64,000 nt of DNA. Origin: GCA-2401735 sp051252095. Lineage in GTDB: Bacteria; Pseudomonadota; Gammaproteobacteria; Burkholderiales; Methylophilaceae. Shown here piece by piece: positions 17,430 through 27,109 of the stretch. The notes below the pieces were generated by a model. It did not search any database and was not told where the DNA came from. It saw only the letters and a program-made list of their open reading frames with translations. How positions within the stretch are numbered: the first letter of the stretch is position 1; each line of letters begins with the position of its first letter. The DNA lies in the NCBI GenBank assembly GCA_051252095.1, contig JBPOFK010000005.1, positions 80,761 through 144,760 of the forward strand, read 5' to 3'. A program made the translations under genes and the position numbers.

Positions 17430-19670
17430 CTAGTCTTTAACGCAGTCTACATAGTAAATCGCTTTGCCATTGACAACTTGTTTGACCAAGCCATGTACGT
17501 CTGTCTCAAAGCCTGGAAAGCGTTCATTGAAATCACGTGCGAACTTTAAATAACTAATAATCACTTGATTAAACTGCTCACCAGGAATCAATAAAGGAAT
17601 ACCTGGCGGGTAAGGTGTTAACAGCACTGCTGTAGTGCGGCCTTCCAAATCATCAATCGGTACACGGTCAATTGCGCGGTGTGCCATTTTGGCAAAGGCA
17701 TCCGTTGGTCGCATTGCTGGCACCATATTAGATAGATACATATCCGTTGTTAGGCGGGCAACATTGCCTGCTTTGTATACATCATGAATCTGCGTACATA
17801 AATCACGCAATCCTAAACGTTCATAACGCGCATGTTTTTGGGCAAATTCAGGCAACACTTTCCAGATAGGCTGATTTTTATCATAATCATCTTTGAATTG
17901 TTGTAGTGCCGCGACCATCGTGTTCCAACGACCTTTGGTGATGCCGATGGTAAACATAATAAAGAATGAATACAGGCCCGTTTTTTCTACAACAACACCA
18001 TGCTCTGCGAGATATTTAGTCACTATCGCTGCAGGGATACCGTTAGTGCTGGTAAAGTTACCCTTGATATCTAGCCCTGGGGTAATAATCGTTGCTTTAA
18101 TAGGATCCAGCATATTAAAGCCTTCAGCTAAGTTGCCAAAATCGTGCCAATCTTCATTGGCTTTAAGCATCCACGCATCCCGTTCTTCGATACCTTCTTC
18201 TGATAGGTCATCTGGCCCCCATACTTTAAACCACCAGTCATCTCCCCACTCTTCATCGACTTTGCGCATTGCACGACGGAAATCTAATGCTTCCATAATC
18301 GATTCTTCAACGAGTACTGTTCCCTCAGGCGCTTCCATCATAGCTGCTGCCACATCGCAGCTTGCTACAATGGAGTATTGTGGGCTAGTGGAGGTGTGCA
18401 TCAGATACGCTTCATTAAAGACATCTCGGTCTAATTTGCTATTCACTGCATTCTCAACCAAAATTTGGGATGCTTGACTGAGCCCTGCTAGCAATTTATG
18501 AGTCGATTGCGTCGAAAATACCATCGACTCTTTGCAACGGGGTCTATCTTCACCAATGGCGTGATAATCACCGTAAAAGTCATGGAAAGTAGCGTGAGGT
18601 AGCCATGCTTCGTCAAAATGTAAGGTATCAATTTTGCCATCCAGCATTTCTTTGATTTCTTCCACGTTGTATAACACACCATCATAAGTTGATTGTGTGA
18701 TAGTCAATACACGTGGTTTTGCATTTTTATTTTCAATGAACGGGTTTTGCTCTATTTTCTTTTGAATATTTTCCCATTCAAATTCACTTTTCGGGATAGG
18801 GCCGATAATGCCAAAATGGTTTCTTGTTGGCATTAAGAATACAGGAATGGCACCTGTCATGATAATGGCATGTAAAACTGATTTATGACAGTTACGATCA
18901 ACAACAACGATATCACCGGGCGCAACAGTAGAGTTCCAAACAATTTTGTTTGAAGTAGATGTACCATTCGTGACAAAGTACAAGTGATCACATTTATATA
19001 TACGTGCGGCATTTCGCTCGGATGCCGCTATCGGTCCGGTATGGTCTAGCAGCTGACCAAGTTCATCCACCGCATTACAAACATCAGCTCGCAACATGTT
19101 TTCACCAAAAAACTGATGAAACATTTGTCCAACGGGTGATTTTAGAAAGGCAACACCTCCAGAGTGACCTGGGCAATGCCATGAGTAAGAGCCATCTGCA
19201 GCATATTGTGTCAAAGCTTTAAAAAAGGGCGGTGAACGACTATCAAGATAGGTTTTTGCTTCTCGCAAAATCATACGCGCAATAAACTCTGGGGTATCTT
19301 CATACATGTGGATGAACCCATGTAGTTCGCGAAGTACATCGTTGGGGATATGACGGCTGGTGCGCGTTTCGCCGTGCAAGAAGATTGGAATATCATCATT
19401 GCGGTAGCGAATTTCATTCACAAAGGTGCGCAATGCATTGATTGCTTCAGGCTTTTCTTCAACTATTTCCTCATCATCAATAGACAGGATAAATGCGGAG
19501 GCGCGGCTCTGTTGTTGAGCAAATGAGGCAACATCGCCATAACTGGTCACGCCAATGACTTCAACGCCTTCATCCTCAATCGCTTTGGCCAGAACACGAA
19601 TACCTAATCCTGAAGAGTTATCAGTACGAAAATCTTCATCAATAATTACTACGGGAAATCTAAATTTCAT
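17430..19670 (-). CDS. Orn/Lys/Arg decarboxylase (fold type I)
   Basis: A 746-residue PLP decarboxylase of the large bacterial Orn/Lys/Arg group. It has the N-terminal receiver-like wing domain (VVIIDEDFRTDNSSGLG), the PLP-binding core with HFDEAWLPHATFHDFYGDYH and the Schiff-base lysine in STQSTHKLLAGLSQAS, and the C-terminal domain with PYPPGIPLLIPGE. The substrate (arginine, lysine or ornithine) cannot be fixed by eye; length is nearest to arginine decarboxylase AdiA. It starts eight bases after dcd, so the two are cotranscribed. The likely role is polyamine synthesis or acid tolerance. Confidence 0.88.
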   Translation of the reverse strand: MKFRFPVVIIDEDFRTDNSSGLGIRVLAKAIEDEGVEVIGVTSYGDVASFAQQQSRASAFILSIDDEEIVEEKPEAINALRTFVNEIRYRNDDIPIFLHGETRTSRHIPNDVLRELHGFIHMYEDTPEFIARMILREAKTYLDSRSPPFFKALTQYAADGSYSWHCPGHSGGVAFLKSPVGQMFHQFFGENMLRADVCNAVDELGQLLDHTGPIAASERNAARIYKCDHLYFVTNGTSTSNKIVWNSTVAPGDIVVVDRNCHKSVLHAIIMTGAIPVFLMPTRNHFGIIGPIPKSEFEWENIQKKIEQNPFIENKNAKPRVLTITQSTYDGVLYNVEEIKEMLDGKIDTLHFDEAWLPHATFHDFYGDYHAIGEDRPRCKESMVFSTQSTHKLLAGLSQASQILVENAVNSKLDRDVFNEAYLMHTSTSPQYSIVASCDVAAAMMEAPEGTVLVEESIMEALDFRRAMRKVDEEWGDDWWFKVWGPDDLSEEGIEERDAWMLKANEDWHDFGNLAEGFNMLDPIKATIITPGLDIKGNFTSTNGIPAAIVTKYLAEHGVVVEKTGLYSFFIMFTIGITKGRWNTMVAALQQFKDDYDKNQPIWKVLPEFAQKHARYERLGLRDLCTQIHDVYKAGNVARLTTDMYLSNMVPAMRPTDAFAKMAHRAIDRVPIDDLEGRTTAVLLTPYPPGIPLLIPGEQFNQVIISYLKFARDFNERFPGFETDVHGLVKQVVNGKAIYYVDCVKD

Positions 19671-19678
19671 TTTGCTAC

Positions 19679-20254
19679 CTAAGTTTTGGGTAAAGTAACG
19701 CCGACTTGGCCTTGATATTTGCCACCACGATCTTTGTAACTGGTTTCACAAATGTCATCATCATCCGCTTCAAAAAACAATACTTGTGCACAGCCTTCAT
19801 TTGCATAAATTTTAGCTGGTAATGGTGTGGTGTTGCTAAACTCTAACGTAACATAACCTTCCCATTCAGGCTCAAAAGGCGTGACATTCACAATGATTCC
19901 ACATCGTGCATAGGTTGATTTGCCTAAACAAACTGTTAACACATTACGGGGAATACGGAAATATTCTACAGTGCGCGCTAAAGCAAATGAGTTTGGCGGG
20001 ATAATACAATAATCCTCTTCAACTTCTACAAATGAGTTTGGATCAAAATTCTTTGGATCAACAATAGTGCTGTTTAAGTTTGTGAACAGCTTAAACTCTC
20101 TTGAGCAGCGAATATCATAGCCGTAGCTGGAGGTCCCATAAGAGACCAAACGTTCACCATCTTTTGACAGTTTGACTTGCTCAGGTTCAAACGGTTCAAT
20201 CATGCCATGTTGTTCAGCCATGCGGCGTATCCATTTGTCTGACTTTATACTCAT
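19679..20254 (-). CDS. dcd: dCTP deaminase
   Basis: A 191-residue dCTP deaminase, making dUTP from dCTP to feed dTMP synthesis. The family motifs SYGTSSYGYDIRCSREFK, CLGKSTYARCGI (with the catalytic region) and TPFEPEWEGYVTLE are present. I start at the ATG at 20254 (MSIKSDKWIRRMA), the family N-terminus; the frame remains open another 28 codons upstream but that part would run through the terminator. Forms an operon with the decarboxylase. Confidence 0.94.
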   Translation of the reverse strand: MSIKSDKWIRRMAEQHGMIEPFEPEQVKLSKDGERLVSYGTSSYGYDIRCSREFKLFTNLNSTIVDPKNFDPNSFVEVEEDYCIIPPNSFALARTVEYFRIPRNVLTVCLGKSTYARCGIIVNVTPFEPEWEGYVTLEFSNTTPLPAKIYANEGCAQVLFFEADDDDICETSYKDRGGKYQGQVGVTLPKT

Positions 20255-20306
20255 AATTACGCAAAAACCTTTTTTATTAAATTGAGATGGCCTCGTTCCC
20301 AAGGTA

Positions 20307-20332
20307 AAAAGCGGGGCAATGACCCCGCTTTT
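20307..20332. terminator. Terminator after zwf
   Basis: AAAAGCGGGG (20307-20316) pairs perfectly with CCCCGCTTTT (20323-20332) around a six-base loop, leaving a T run on either strand. It lies between the zwf stop and the dcd start and should end the zwf transcript. Confidence 0.8.
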
Positions 20333-20402
20333 GTTCATTGCAAAATGATAACAATAAATACTGTCATCGTTACAATTATTTTCTGGTGCTAATTAACAAA
20401 AA

Positions 20403-21896
20403 CTAATGTGAATCACCGCCTAGTTCGATACTATAACGCCAGAATTGATCTTCTGATTCAAAAATAACACCAGACTCTTTAGGATCACGGCTGCCAGCGG
20501 CATATTGATGAACAGGTGATGCATCTTTTGCCCAATTTTTTACGATAGGGTCAATCAATTTCCACTGTGCCTTAACTTCATCAATGTGTAAAAACTGGGA
20601 TGGGTCACCTTCCATTAGGTTGAGTAGTAGTGTTTCATAAGAGTCAACACTATCATCTGTTTCTTGGCGTAGTGCGCCATTCATACTGATTGACCTTGTG
20701 AGAATATCTAGACCAGGCACTTTGGTTTGAATCTCTAAATTGATGCTTTCTTTAGGTTGGATACTTAAAATCAACCAGTTCTGTTGTTGGCTTTCTTTCA
20801 GCACCATTGGCGCTTTTTTGAAGCGTATAGAAATCGCTGTCCCACCATCATGCATCCTTTTACCAGTGCGGATATAAAAAGGCACGCCTTTCCAGCGTGG
20901 GTTATCAATGAACAGCTTAATAGCTGCGTATGTTTCTACCTGACTATCGTGGCCAAGTTCCTGTAAATAGCCTTTTACATGTTCTGCATGACCATCCCTA
21001 GCTGGCGCATGACCTTCTTTATACTGTGCACGAAATGCCTGATTGTTTAGATTATCTGTATCGATTGCACGAATTGCTTGGAGCAACTTGATTTTTTCAG
21101 CACGGATGCTTTCGGGCTGAAAATTCTCTGGTTTTTCCATTGCCACTAAAGCTAATGTTTGTAATAAGTGACTTTGCCCCATATCACGCAAGGCGCCCGT
21201 ATTATTATAAAATTCCGTACGGTCGCCAACGCCAAGCGTTTCATTGTTGGTGATTTGTACGTGGTCAATATGCTCACTATTCCAAATAGGCGCAAACATA
21301 TGGTTAGTAAAGCGTGTCAGCATAATATTTTGGATTGCTGCTTTGCCTAAATAGTGATCAATACGATAAATTTGATCTTCTTTTAGATGCTTAGTGATGG
21401 ATGCTTGCAAAGCTTCGGCACTTTCTAAGTCAGTACCAAACGGTTTTTCAATTAAAACGCGACGCCAGTATTGGCTATCATCTGTTAATCCAACACTTGC
21501 CAATTGCTCGACTACTGTAGCAAAGTCGACAGGGCGGATTGATAAGAAGAAGGCGAGATTTTGCGGAAAAACTTTATCGTTTGTTAATGTTGCTTTTAAT
21601 TTGTTCATTGCATCTGGGTCATCTGAAGCATTCGCTTGATAATGATTGCGTGCAATAAAGCGCTGAAATACTACTTCATCTAAACCATTATAAAATTTTG
21701 CCTCCAGCATGCTGCGTACTTGTGCTTGCCATTCTTCTTGGGATAGAGGTGAGCGACCGACAGATAATATTTTCATATCATCAGCTAGTCTACCTAAGGA
21801 ATCAAGGCGATATAAGCCGGGCATTAATTTAACGCGAGATAAGTTACCACTGGCACCAAACAGGACCAAGGTGCAAGGATCAATTTTTTTAGTCAT
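20403..21896 (-). CDS. zwf: Glucose-6-phosphate 1-dehydrogenase
   Basis: A 497-residue G6P dehydrogenase, first step of the oxidative pentose phosphate path. The nucleotide-binding GASGNLSRVKL (residues 13-23) and the substrate-binding RIDHYLGKAAIQN motif are clear. In Methylophilaceae this enzyme serves the oxidative ribulose monophosphate cycle, in which formaldehyde carbon is oxidised to CO2. I start at 21896 (MTKKIDPC); the open frame continues 25 codons upstream through the promoter. pgl, the next enzyme of the path, is divergent 98 bases away. Confidence 0.95.
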   Translation of the reverse strand: MTKKIDPCTLVLFGASGNLSRVKLMPGLYRLDSLGRLADDMKILSVGRSPLSQEEWQAQVRSMLEAKFYNGLDEVVFQRFIARNHYQANASDDPDAMNKLKATLTNDKVFPQNLAFFLSIRPVDFATVVEQLASVGLTDDSQYWRRVLIEKPFGTDLESAEALQASITKHLKEDQIYRIDHYLGKAAIQNIMLTRFTNHMFAPIWNSEHIDHVQITNNETLGVGDRTEFYNNTGALRDMGQSHLLQTLALVAMEKPENFQPESIRAEKIKLLQAIRAIDTDNLNNQAFRAQYKEGHAPARDGHAEHVKGYLQELGHDSQVETYAAIKLFIDNPRWKGVPFYIRTGKRMHDGGTAISIRFKKAPMVLKESQQQNWLILSIQPKESINLEIQTKVPGLDILTRSISMNGALRQETDDSVDSYETLLLNLMEGDPSQFLHIDEVKAQWKLIDPIVKNWAKDASPVHQYAAGSRDPKESGVIFESEDQFWRYSIELGGDSH

Positions 21897-21900
21897 TTTT

Positions 21901-21910
21901 AAACCGGTTT
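21901..21910. promoter_or_regulatory. Palindrome AAACCGGTTT before zwf
   Basis: A perfect 10-base palindrome lies between the zwf start codon (ends 21896) and its -10 box, in the expected 5' untranslated region. It could be an operator near the transcription start; no regulator is known. Confidence 0.3.
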
Positions 21911-21929
21911 TCGTATAAGAACAAGTATA

Positions 21930-21938
21930 ATTATAGCA
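21930..21938 (-). promoter_or_regulatory. Extended -10 promoter of zwf
   Basis: Read on the minus strand the sequence is TGCTATAAT, a consensus extended -10 element, about 33 bases before the zwf ATG. The region also serves the divergent pgl gene. Confidence 0.55.
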
Positions 21939-21994
21939 AATGCAATCGCATGACTTAATATTAGTAATCAAATAAAAGTAAGGTTTTTTGTAAT

Positions 21995-22681
21995 ATGACG
22001 CAGCAATCTGCCACTCGTTGGCACTCCTTTGACTCGCAAGATGAGATCAATAAAGCGGCAGTAAGCCGAATTCTACAATTAGCAGATGTTGCTATTCAGC
22101 AATATGACAGTTTTTATATTGTTTTGGCAGGCGGTAGTACGCCAAAGGCTGTTTATCAATTATTGAGTGAACAGCAAGTTGACTGGTCTAAATGGCATGT
22201 TTTTCATAACGATGATCGTTGCTTGCCTGTTGATCATGCGGAGCGTAATAGCAAAATGGCGCGGGATGTATGGTTAAGCAAAGTGGCGATTCCTGAGAGT
22301 CAAATCCATGATATTCCAGCAGAGTTGGGCAATATTGAAGGTGCAAAAGCTTATGCAGAAACATTAAAAAATGTCCGAACTTTTGATTTGGTCATTCTTG
22401 GATTAGGTGAAGATGGGCATACAGCGAGTTTGTTTCCTAATCAACAAGTCGATAATAATGCCGATGCTGTGCCTGTATTTGAAGCGCCCAAGCCACCTGC
22501 TGACCGTATTACGATCAGCCAAAACCGCTTAAATAATGCACATGAGGTCATGTTTCTTGTTACAGGAGCAGGCAAGCAGGAAGCCGTTGATCACTGGCGT
22601 AACGGTGTAGTAATTCCAGCTACGCTTGTAACAGGAAAAAATGGTGCTGATGTATATTGTTTCGGTGTTGAGTTGAACTAG
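21995..22681 (+). CDS. pgl: 6-phosphogluconolactonase
   Basis: A 228-residue lactonase of the NagB/sugar isomerase superfamily, hydrolysing 6-phosphogluconolactone made by Zwf. The motifs IVLAGGSTPKAVYQLL, the FHNDDRCLP segment and LGLGEDGHTASLFPN are characteristic. It is divergent from zwf and ended by a strong terminator. Together they supply the oxidative sugar phosphate cycle. Confidence 0.94.
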   Translation: MTQQSATRWHSFDSQDEINKAAVSRILQLADVAIQQYDSFYIVLAGGSTPKAVYQLLSEQQVDWSKWHVFHNDDRCLPVDHAERNSKMARDVWLSKVAIPESQIHDIPAELGNIEGAKAYAETLKNVRTFDLVILGLGEDGHTASLFPNQQVDNNADAVPVFEAPKPPADRITISQNRLNNAHEVMFLVTGAGKQEAVDHWRNGVVIPATLVTGKNGADVYCFGVELN

Positions 22682-22697
22682 TGGAGTACAGATTAAG

Positions 22698-22722
22698 AAA
22701 AAGGCGCTAATTGCGCCTTTTT
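22698..22722. terminator. Terminator between pgl and mrp
   Basis: AAAAAGGCGC (22698-22707) pairs with GCGCCTTTTT (22713-22722) around a five-base loop, followed by T residues. It closes pgl and, being symmetrical, also the convergent mrp gene. Confidence 0.85.
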
Positions 22723-22724
22723 TA

Positions 22725-23813
22725 TTAAGTGTTTTGAATTACGATATTTGGGAATTTACTACTGTGATCAAGACCTGCATTGGCTATCTTAATCGCTGCT
22801 TGTCGCGCAATTTTTTTATAAATATTGGCAATGTCGCTCTCGGGTTCGGCAATGACGGTTGGTTTTCCGCCATCTGTTTGCTCACGAATTGAAATATCTA
22901 AAGGTAAGCTGCCTAGTAAATCAACGTTGTAATCTTTACACATAGTTTCTCCGCCGCCCGCACCAAAGACATGTTCCTCATGGCCGCATTGTGAACAAAT
23001 ATGGGTACTCATGTTTTCTACAATGCCGAGTATTGGAATGCCGACTTTTTCAAACATCTTTAAACCTTTGCGCGCATCGAGCAGTGCAATGTCTTGCGGT
23101 GTTGTGACGATGATTGCGCCAGTGACAGGGATTTTTTGCGCGAGTGTAAGCTGAATATCACCCGTGCCTGGGGGTAGGTCGATAACTAAATAGTCTAGAT
23201 CACGCCATTTTGTATCACGCAATAACTGCTCAAGCGCACCGGTAACCATCGGACCACGCCATACCATGGGTGTATCTGTATCGACAAGGAAGCCAATAGA
23301 CATGGCTTGAATGCCATAGGCTTCCATGGGCTCTATGCTCTTACCATCTTGGCTATCTGGCCTACCACTTAAGCCTAGCATTTGTGGCTGGCTAGGACCG
23401 TAAATATCAGCATCAAGCAAGCCGACTGTTGCACCCTCAGCCGCAAGTGCGAGCGCGAGGTTGACCGAGGTTGTTGATTTCCCTACACCCCCTTTACCAG
23501 ATGCGACAGCAATCACATTTTTAACGTTTGGTAGTAAGTTAACGCCTTGCTGCACCTTGTGAGAGACAATGCGACTTCCGACATTCACTGTGATATTACC
23601 CACACCATCCACTGCTTTTAAATCATTAGTTACTAGAGATTTGATTTCATCTTGAACGCTGTTGGCAGGGTAACCAAGTACGATATCTAAGCTAATATCA
23701 TTGTCGTTAATTTGAATATTTTTAACCGACTTGCTGGTTATAAAATCTTTTCCAGTGTTGGGGTCTATGCATAACTTGAGTGTGCTTTGAATGAGTAATT
23801 CTGTAATGGCCAT
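22725..23813 (-). CDS. apbC: Mrp/ApbC iron-sulfur carrier ATPase
   Basis: A 362-residue Mrp/NBP35-family P-loop ATPase. An N-terminal MIP18-like domain (1-90) precedes the deviant Walker A motif ASGKGGVGKSTTSVNLA; the ATPase core contains DADIYGPSQPQMLG and IDLPPGTGDIQL, and the C-terminal CSQCGHEEHVFG gives the CxxC pair that holds a shared 4Fe-4S cluster in the dimer. It transfers iron-sulfur clusters to apoproteins. It is commonly found next to metG and dcd in betaproteobacteria, as here. Confidence 0.94.
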   Translation of the reverse strand: MAITELLIQSTLKLCIDPNTGKDFITSKSVKNIQINDNDISLDIVLGYPANSVQDEIKSLVTNDLKAVDGVGNITVNVGSRIVSHKVQQGVNLLPNVKNVIAVASGKGGVGKSTTSVNLALALAAEGATVGLLDADIYGPSQPQMLGLSGRPDSQDGKSIEPMEAYGIQAMSIGFLVDTDTPMVWRGPMVTGALEQLLRDTKWRDLDYLVIDLPPGTGDIQLTLAQKIPVTGAIIVTTPQDIALLDARKGLKMFEKVGIPILGIVENMSTHICSQCGHEEHVFGAGGGETMCKDYNVDLLGSLPLDISIREQTDGGKPTVIAEPESDIANIYKKIARQAAIKIANAGLDHSSKFPNIVIQNT

Positions 23814-23918
23814 TCGAATTAAATCCTGACTAAATAATTCGGGTATTTTAACGGATGTGAGCCTTTACGTCATGTCCAAGCAACAAAAGAGACTTGTTGC
23901 TAGCCAAATAGACAGTCT

Positions 23919-24899
23919 TTATGCATGAAAGTGTTTGGAGAAAATGTCAAAGCAGTTTGCCCAGCTCCATTGCTTTCTAGCTATTTCTTTGATGGTTTGG
24001 CGGTCGAGTTGTTTGCATTGGGTAATGGCGTTTTGTAATTCATCATTCATGTAGCCAGTCACGCCAGGTTCAATGACGTCAATGGGCCCCGGCACTTTGT
24101 AGCCAGCTACTGGCAGCCCGTTACACATTGCCTCTATCATCACAATGCCAAAAGTATCTGTGCGTGAAGGAAAAGCAAAAATATCGTGTTCAGTATAAAT
24201 ATCTGCAAGCTCTTTGCCATATTTATAACCCAAAAAGGTTACATTTTTATATTTGCTTTTAAGGGTTTCCGTATAAGGGCCATCACCAACGATAGAGATG
24301 TCAAATGTATTTTCATATGCACACAGTGCATCTAAATTTTTTTCTTTACTGACTCGACCGACATTCAGTACTTTGAGTTTAGCATTAGGTAGTTGAAATT
24401 GTTTTTCGCTTTTAAGTTGTTCAGATACGCCACGCGTCCAAACCGTTAAGTGTTCAAATCCACGCTCAGCCAATTGTTTGCGCATCGTCTCTGTGGTGAC
24501 AAATGTTGTTTTAGCAGGGGCATGGAAACGCCTCAAGTAGCGATATGTCCAGCTTAATGGAATTTTGCAGTAAACGTTGAGGTATTCTGGGAACTGGGTG
24601 TGATATGAAGTTGTGAATGGTTTCTTTTTCACTCGACACCAAGTTCTCGCGACTAACCCAAGTATCCCCTCCGTAGCAATATGCAATTGAGGTGGATTGA
24701 TACGGTTCAATAGCCGCCATAAACGACATGGCTGGGTGGCTAGCTGTATCTCTGGGTAGAAAGGCATTGGCATCCACTTAAATAGACTAGGGTGAATCAC
24801 TTTAAACGCTAAATTACGCGATCTAGCGATTCTCTTGATGTTTTTGTAGGTGGTTGAAACGCCGTTGGTTTGTTCAAAGGTATCGGTGACAATAATCAT
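23919..24899 (-). CDS. Group 1 glycosyltransferase (GT4, MgtA-like)
   Basis: A 326-residue GT4-type glycosyltransferase. The N-terminus MIIVTDTFEQTNGVSTTY and TSYHTQFPEYL resemble GDP-mannose-dependent mannosyltransferases (MgtA type), and the donor-binding half has LNVGRVSKEKNLDAL and the FPSRTDTFGIVMIEAMCNGLPV motif with the conserved glutamate. Acceptor and donor are not determinable here; a glycolipid or surface glycan is likely. It is on its own between mrp and metG. Confidence 0.82.
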   Translation of the reverse strand: MIIVTDTFEQTNGVSTTYKNIKRIARSRNLAFKVIHPSLFKWMPMPFYPEIQLATQPCRLWRLLNRINPPQLHIATEGILGLVARTWCRVKKKPFTTSYHTQFPEYLNVYCKIPLSWTYRYLRRFHAPAKTTFVTTETMRKQLAERGFEHLTVWTRGVSEQLKSEKQFQLPNAKLKVLNVGRVSKEKNLDALCAYENTFDISIVGDGPYTETLKSKYKNVTFLGYKYGKELADIYTEHDIFAFPSRTDTFGIVMIEAMCNGLPVAGYKVPGPIDVIEPGVTGYMNDELQNAITQCKQLDRQTIKEIARKQWSWANCFDIFSKHFHA

Positions 24900-25034
24900 C
24901 AGAATCCGCCATAGCCTTTACGAATTAAATTGTGACTATGTTGTAGCAGTTTCTTTTAACAAATATGACAGAGATATAAAGCTTTCATGACAAGACTTAA
25001 TTTTTACTAATTCATAGGTTTACTGGCTTGCATT

Positions 25035-25043
25035 TGCTAAAAT
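25035..25043 (+). promoter_or_regulatory. Extended -10 promoter of metG
   Basis: TGCTAAAAT is an extended -10 element 31 bases before the metG ATG at 25075. The expected leader of about 25 bases has no clear ribosome binding site. Confidence 0.45.
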
Positions 25044-25074
25044 GGCGCTTTTAAGCAAAATCGGTTCATTTACC

Positions 25075-27102
25075 ATGTCACGCAAAATTCTTGTCACCTC
25101 AGCACTGCCATACGCAAACGGAAGCATTCATTTAGGTCATTTAGTTGAATATATCCAAACAGATATTTGGGTGCGCTATCAAAAGATGCAAGGACATACT
25201 GCCCATTATGTTTGTGCGGATGACACGCATGGAACGCCTATTATGTTACGTGCTGAAAAAGAGGGCATTACACCTGAAGCGCTAATTGATGGTGTACATC
25301 AAGAACATGCAGCTGATTTTGCAGATTTCTTAGTCGCGTTTGATAATTATTATTCAACTAACTCAGAAGAAAATAAAACGCTATCGCAAAATATATATCG
25401 TGCATTAAAAGCGAACGGAAAAATTGCGACAAAAACAATTGAACAATTTTACGACCCAATCAAAAATATGTTCTTACCTGATCGCTTTATTAAAGGGGAG
25501 TGTCCTAAATGCCATGCTAAGGATCAGTATGGCGATTCCTGTGAAGTATGTGGTGCAACGTATAACCCAACAGAGCTTATTGATGCTTACTCAGCTGTAT
25601 CTGGCGCAACGCCAGTCAGAAAAGAGACTGAGCATCATTTCTTTAAATTGTCAGATTGTGAGGACTTTTTAAAAGAGTGGACCAGAAGCGGAACATTACA
25701 AGGTGAAGCAGCTAATAAAATGGGCGAGTGGTTTGAAAATGGCTTAAATGATTGGGATATTTCGCGTGATGCACCTTATTTTGGCTTTGAGATTCCCGAT
25801 GCACCAGGTAAATATTTTTATGTATGGCTTGATGCGCCAATTGGGTACATGGCGAGTTTTAAGAATCTTTGTGATCAACAAGGTTTGGATTTCGACGAGT
25901 ATTGGAAAAAGGGCAGTGAAACCGAGCTTTATCATTTTATTGGTAAAGATATTCTATATTTCCATGCACTTTTTTGGCCTGCGACACTGGAATACAGCGG
26001 CTACAGAACGCCAACACAAATATTCGCGCATGGTTTTTTAACCGTGAATGGCGAGAAAATGTCTAAATCACGTGGCACTTTTATTACCGCGCGTAGTTAC
26101 TTAGAACACGTTAAAAACCCTGAGTATCTTCGCTATTACTATGCGGCTAAATTAAACGCAACGATGGAAGATATTGATTTAAATTTAGACGATTTTGTAG
26201 CGCGGGTAAATAGTGATTTAGTTGGTAAATATATCAATATTGCTAGTCGTACCGCAGGGTTTGTAAACAAAAAGTTTGAAGGCAAGCTCAGTCCATCAGC
26301 TGACAATGCTGTAATCAAACAAATGAAAGCTTCGGCAGATGTTGTCTCAGACGCCTATGCGAAGCGTGATTACGGTAAAGCATTACGTGAGATTATGCGC
26401 TTAAGTGATTTGGCAAATGGGTTTGTCGCAGAAAAGGCACCATGGGTAATTGCAAAACAAGAGAGTGAAGAGGCTGTACTCCAAGAGGTATGCTCAGATG
26501 CATTGGAAATGTTTCGCTTGCTAACCATTTACCTCAAGCCTGTATTACCAAAATTGGCTTCAGAAATAGAAGCGTTTTTGAATATTGATTCTTTGCAATG
26601 GGCTTCAGTTGAGAGTAGCTTAATGAGCGGACATGTCATAAATCAGTATAACCATTTAATTACCCGTATTGATGCAAAAAACATAGATGCAATGGTAGAA
26701 AGTAATAAAGCAAACTTAGAGAGAAATGTAGAGACAGTGAAAAATACTGCACCTGTTGAACAAGAAGTTGATAACACAATTAACATTGATGACTTTACCA
26801 AAGTTGACTTGCGTATCGCTAAAATTATTACAGCGGAACATGTGGAAGGTGCTGATAAACTGTTAAAACTCACACTCGATATTGGCGAGGAAAATACACG
26901 ACAAGTGTTTGCAGGGATTAAATCTGCCTATGACCCAGCTTCCTTACAGGGGCGCATGACCGTAATGGTTGCCAATCTCGCGCCACGCAAAATGAAGTTT
27001 GGATTAAGTGAAGGCATGGTGTTAGCTGCATCAGATGAATCTGGCGGCCCATTTATTTTGTCTCCAGATGCAGGCGCTCAGCCAGGTATGCGTGTTAAAT
27101 AG
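25075..27102 (+). CDS. metG: Methionyl-tRNA synthetase
   Basis: A 675-residue class I synthetase. The HIGH-type motif reads HLGH near residues 22-25, the zinc knuckle is CPKCHAKDQYGDSCEVCG (about 145-162), and KMSKSRGTF is near 335. A C-terminal tRNA-binding/dimerisation domain (from about 570, DFTKVDLRIAKI) is present as in E. coli. An in-frame ATG at 25042 overlaps the -10 box, so I start at 25075 (MSRKILVTSALPY). Confidence 0.96.
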   Translation: MSRKILVTSALPYANGSIHLGHLVEYIQTDIWVRYQKMQGHTAHYVCADDTHGTPIMLRAEKEGITPEALIDGVHQEHAADFADFLVAFDNYYSTNSEENKTLSQNIYRALKANGKIATKTIEQFYDPIKNMFLPDRFIKGECPKCHAKDQYGDSCEVCGATYNPTELIDAYSAVSGATPVRKETEHHFFKLSDCEDFLKEWTRSGTLQGEAANKMGEWFENGLNDWDISRDAPYFGFEIPDAPGKYFYVWLDAPIGYMASFKNLCDQQGLDFDEYWKKGSETELYHFIGKDILYFHALFWPATLEYSGYRTPTQIFAHGFLTVNGEKMSKSRGTFITARSYLEHVKNPEYLRYYYAAKLNATMEDIDLNLDDFVARVNSDLVGKYINIASRTAGFVNKKFEGKLSPSADNAVIKQMKASADVVSDAYAKRDYGKALREIMRLSDLANGFVAEKAPWVIAKQESEEAVLQEVCSDALEMFRLLTIYLKPVLPKLASEIEAFLNIDSLQWASVESSLMSGHVINQYNHLITRIDAKNIDAMVESNKANLERNVETVKNTAPVEQEVDNTINIDDFTKVDLRIAKIITAEHVEGADKLLKLTLDIGEENTRQVFAGIKSAYDPASLQGRMTVMVANLAPRKMKFGLSEGMVLAASDESGGPFILSPDAGAQPGMRVK

Positions 27103-27109
27103 CGATTAG

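Noticed and set aside
17893..18477. A 194-codon open frame on the plus strand inside the decarboxylase gene
   Set aside because: It lies wholly antisense to a well-supported gene with clear motifs and reads as low-complexity Ser/Leu-rich protein; it is a shadow frame.
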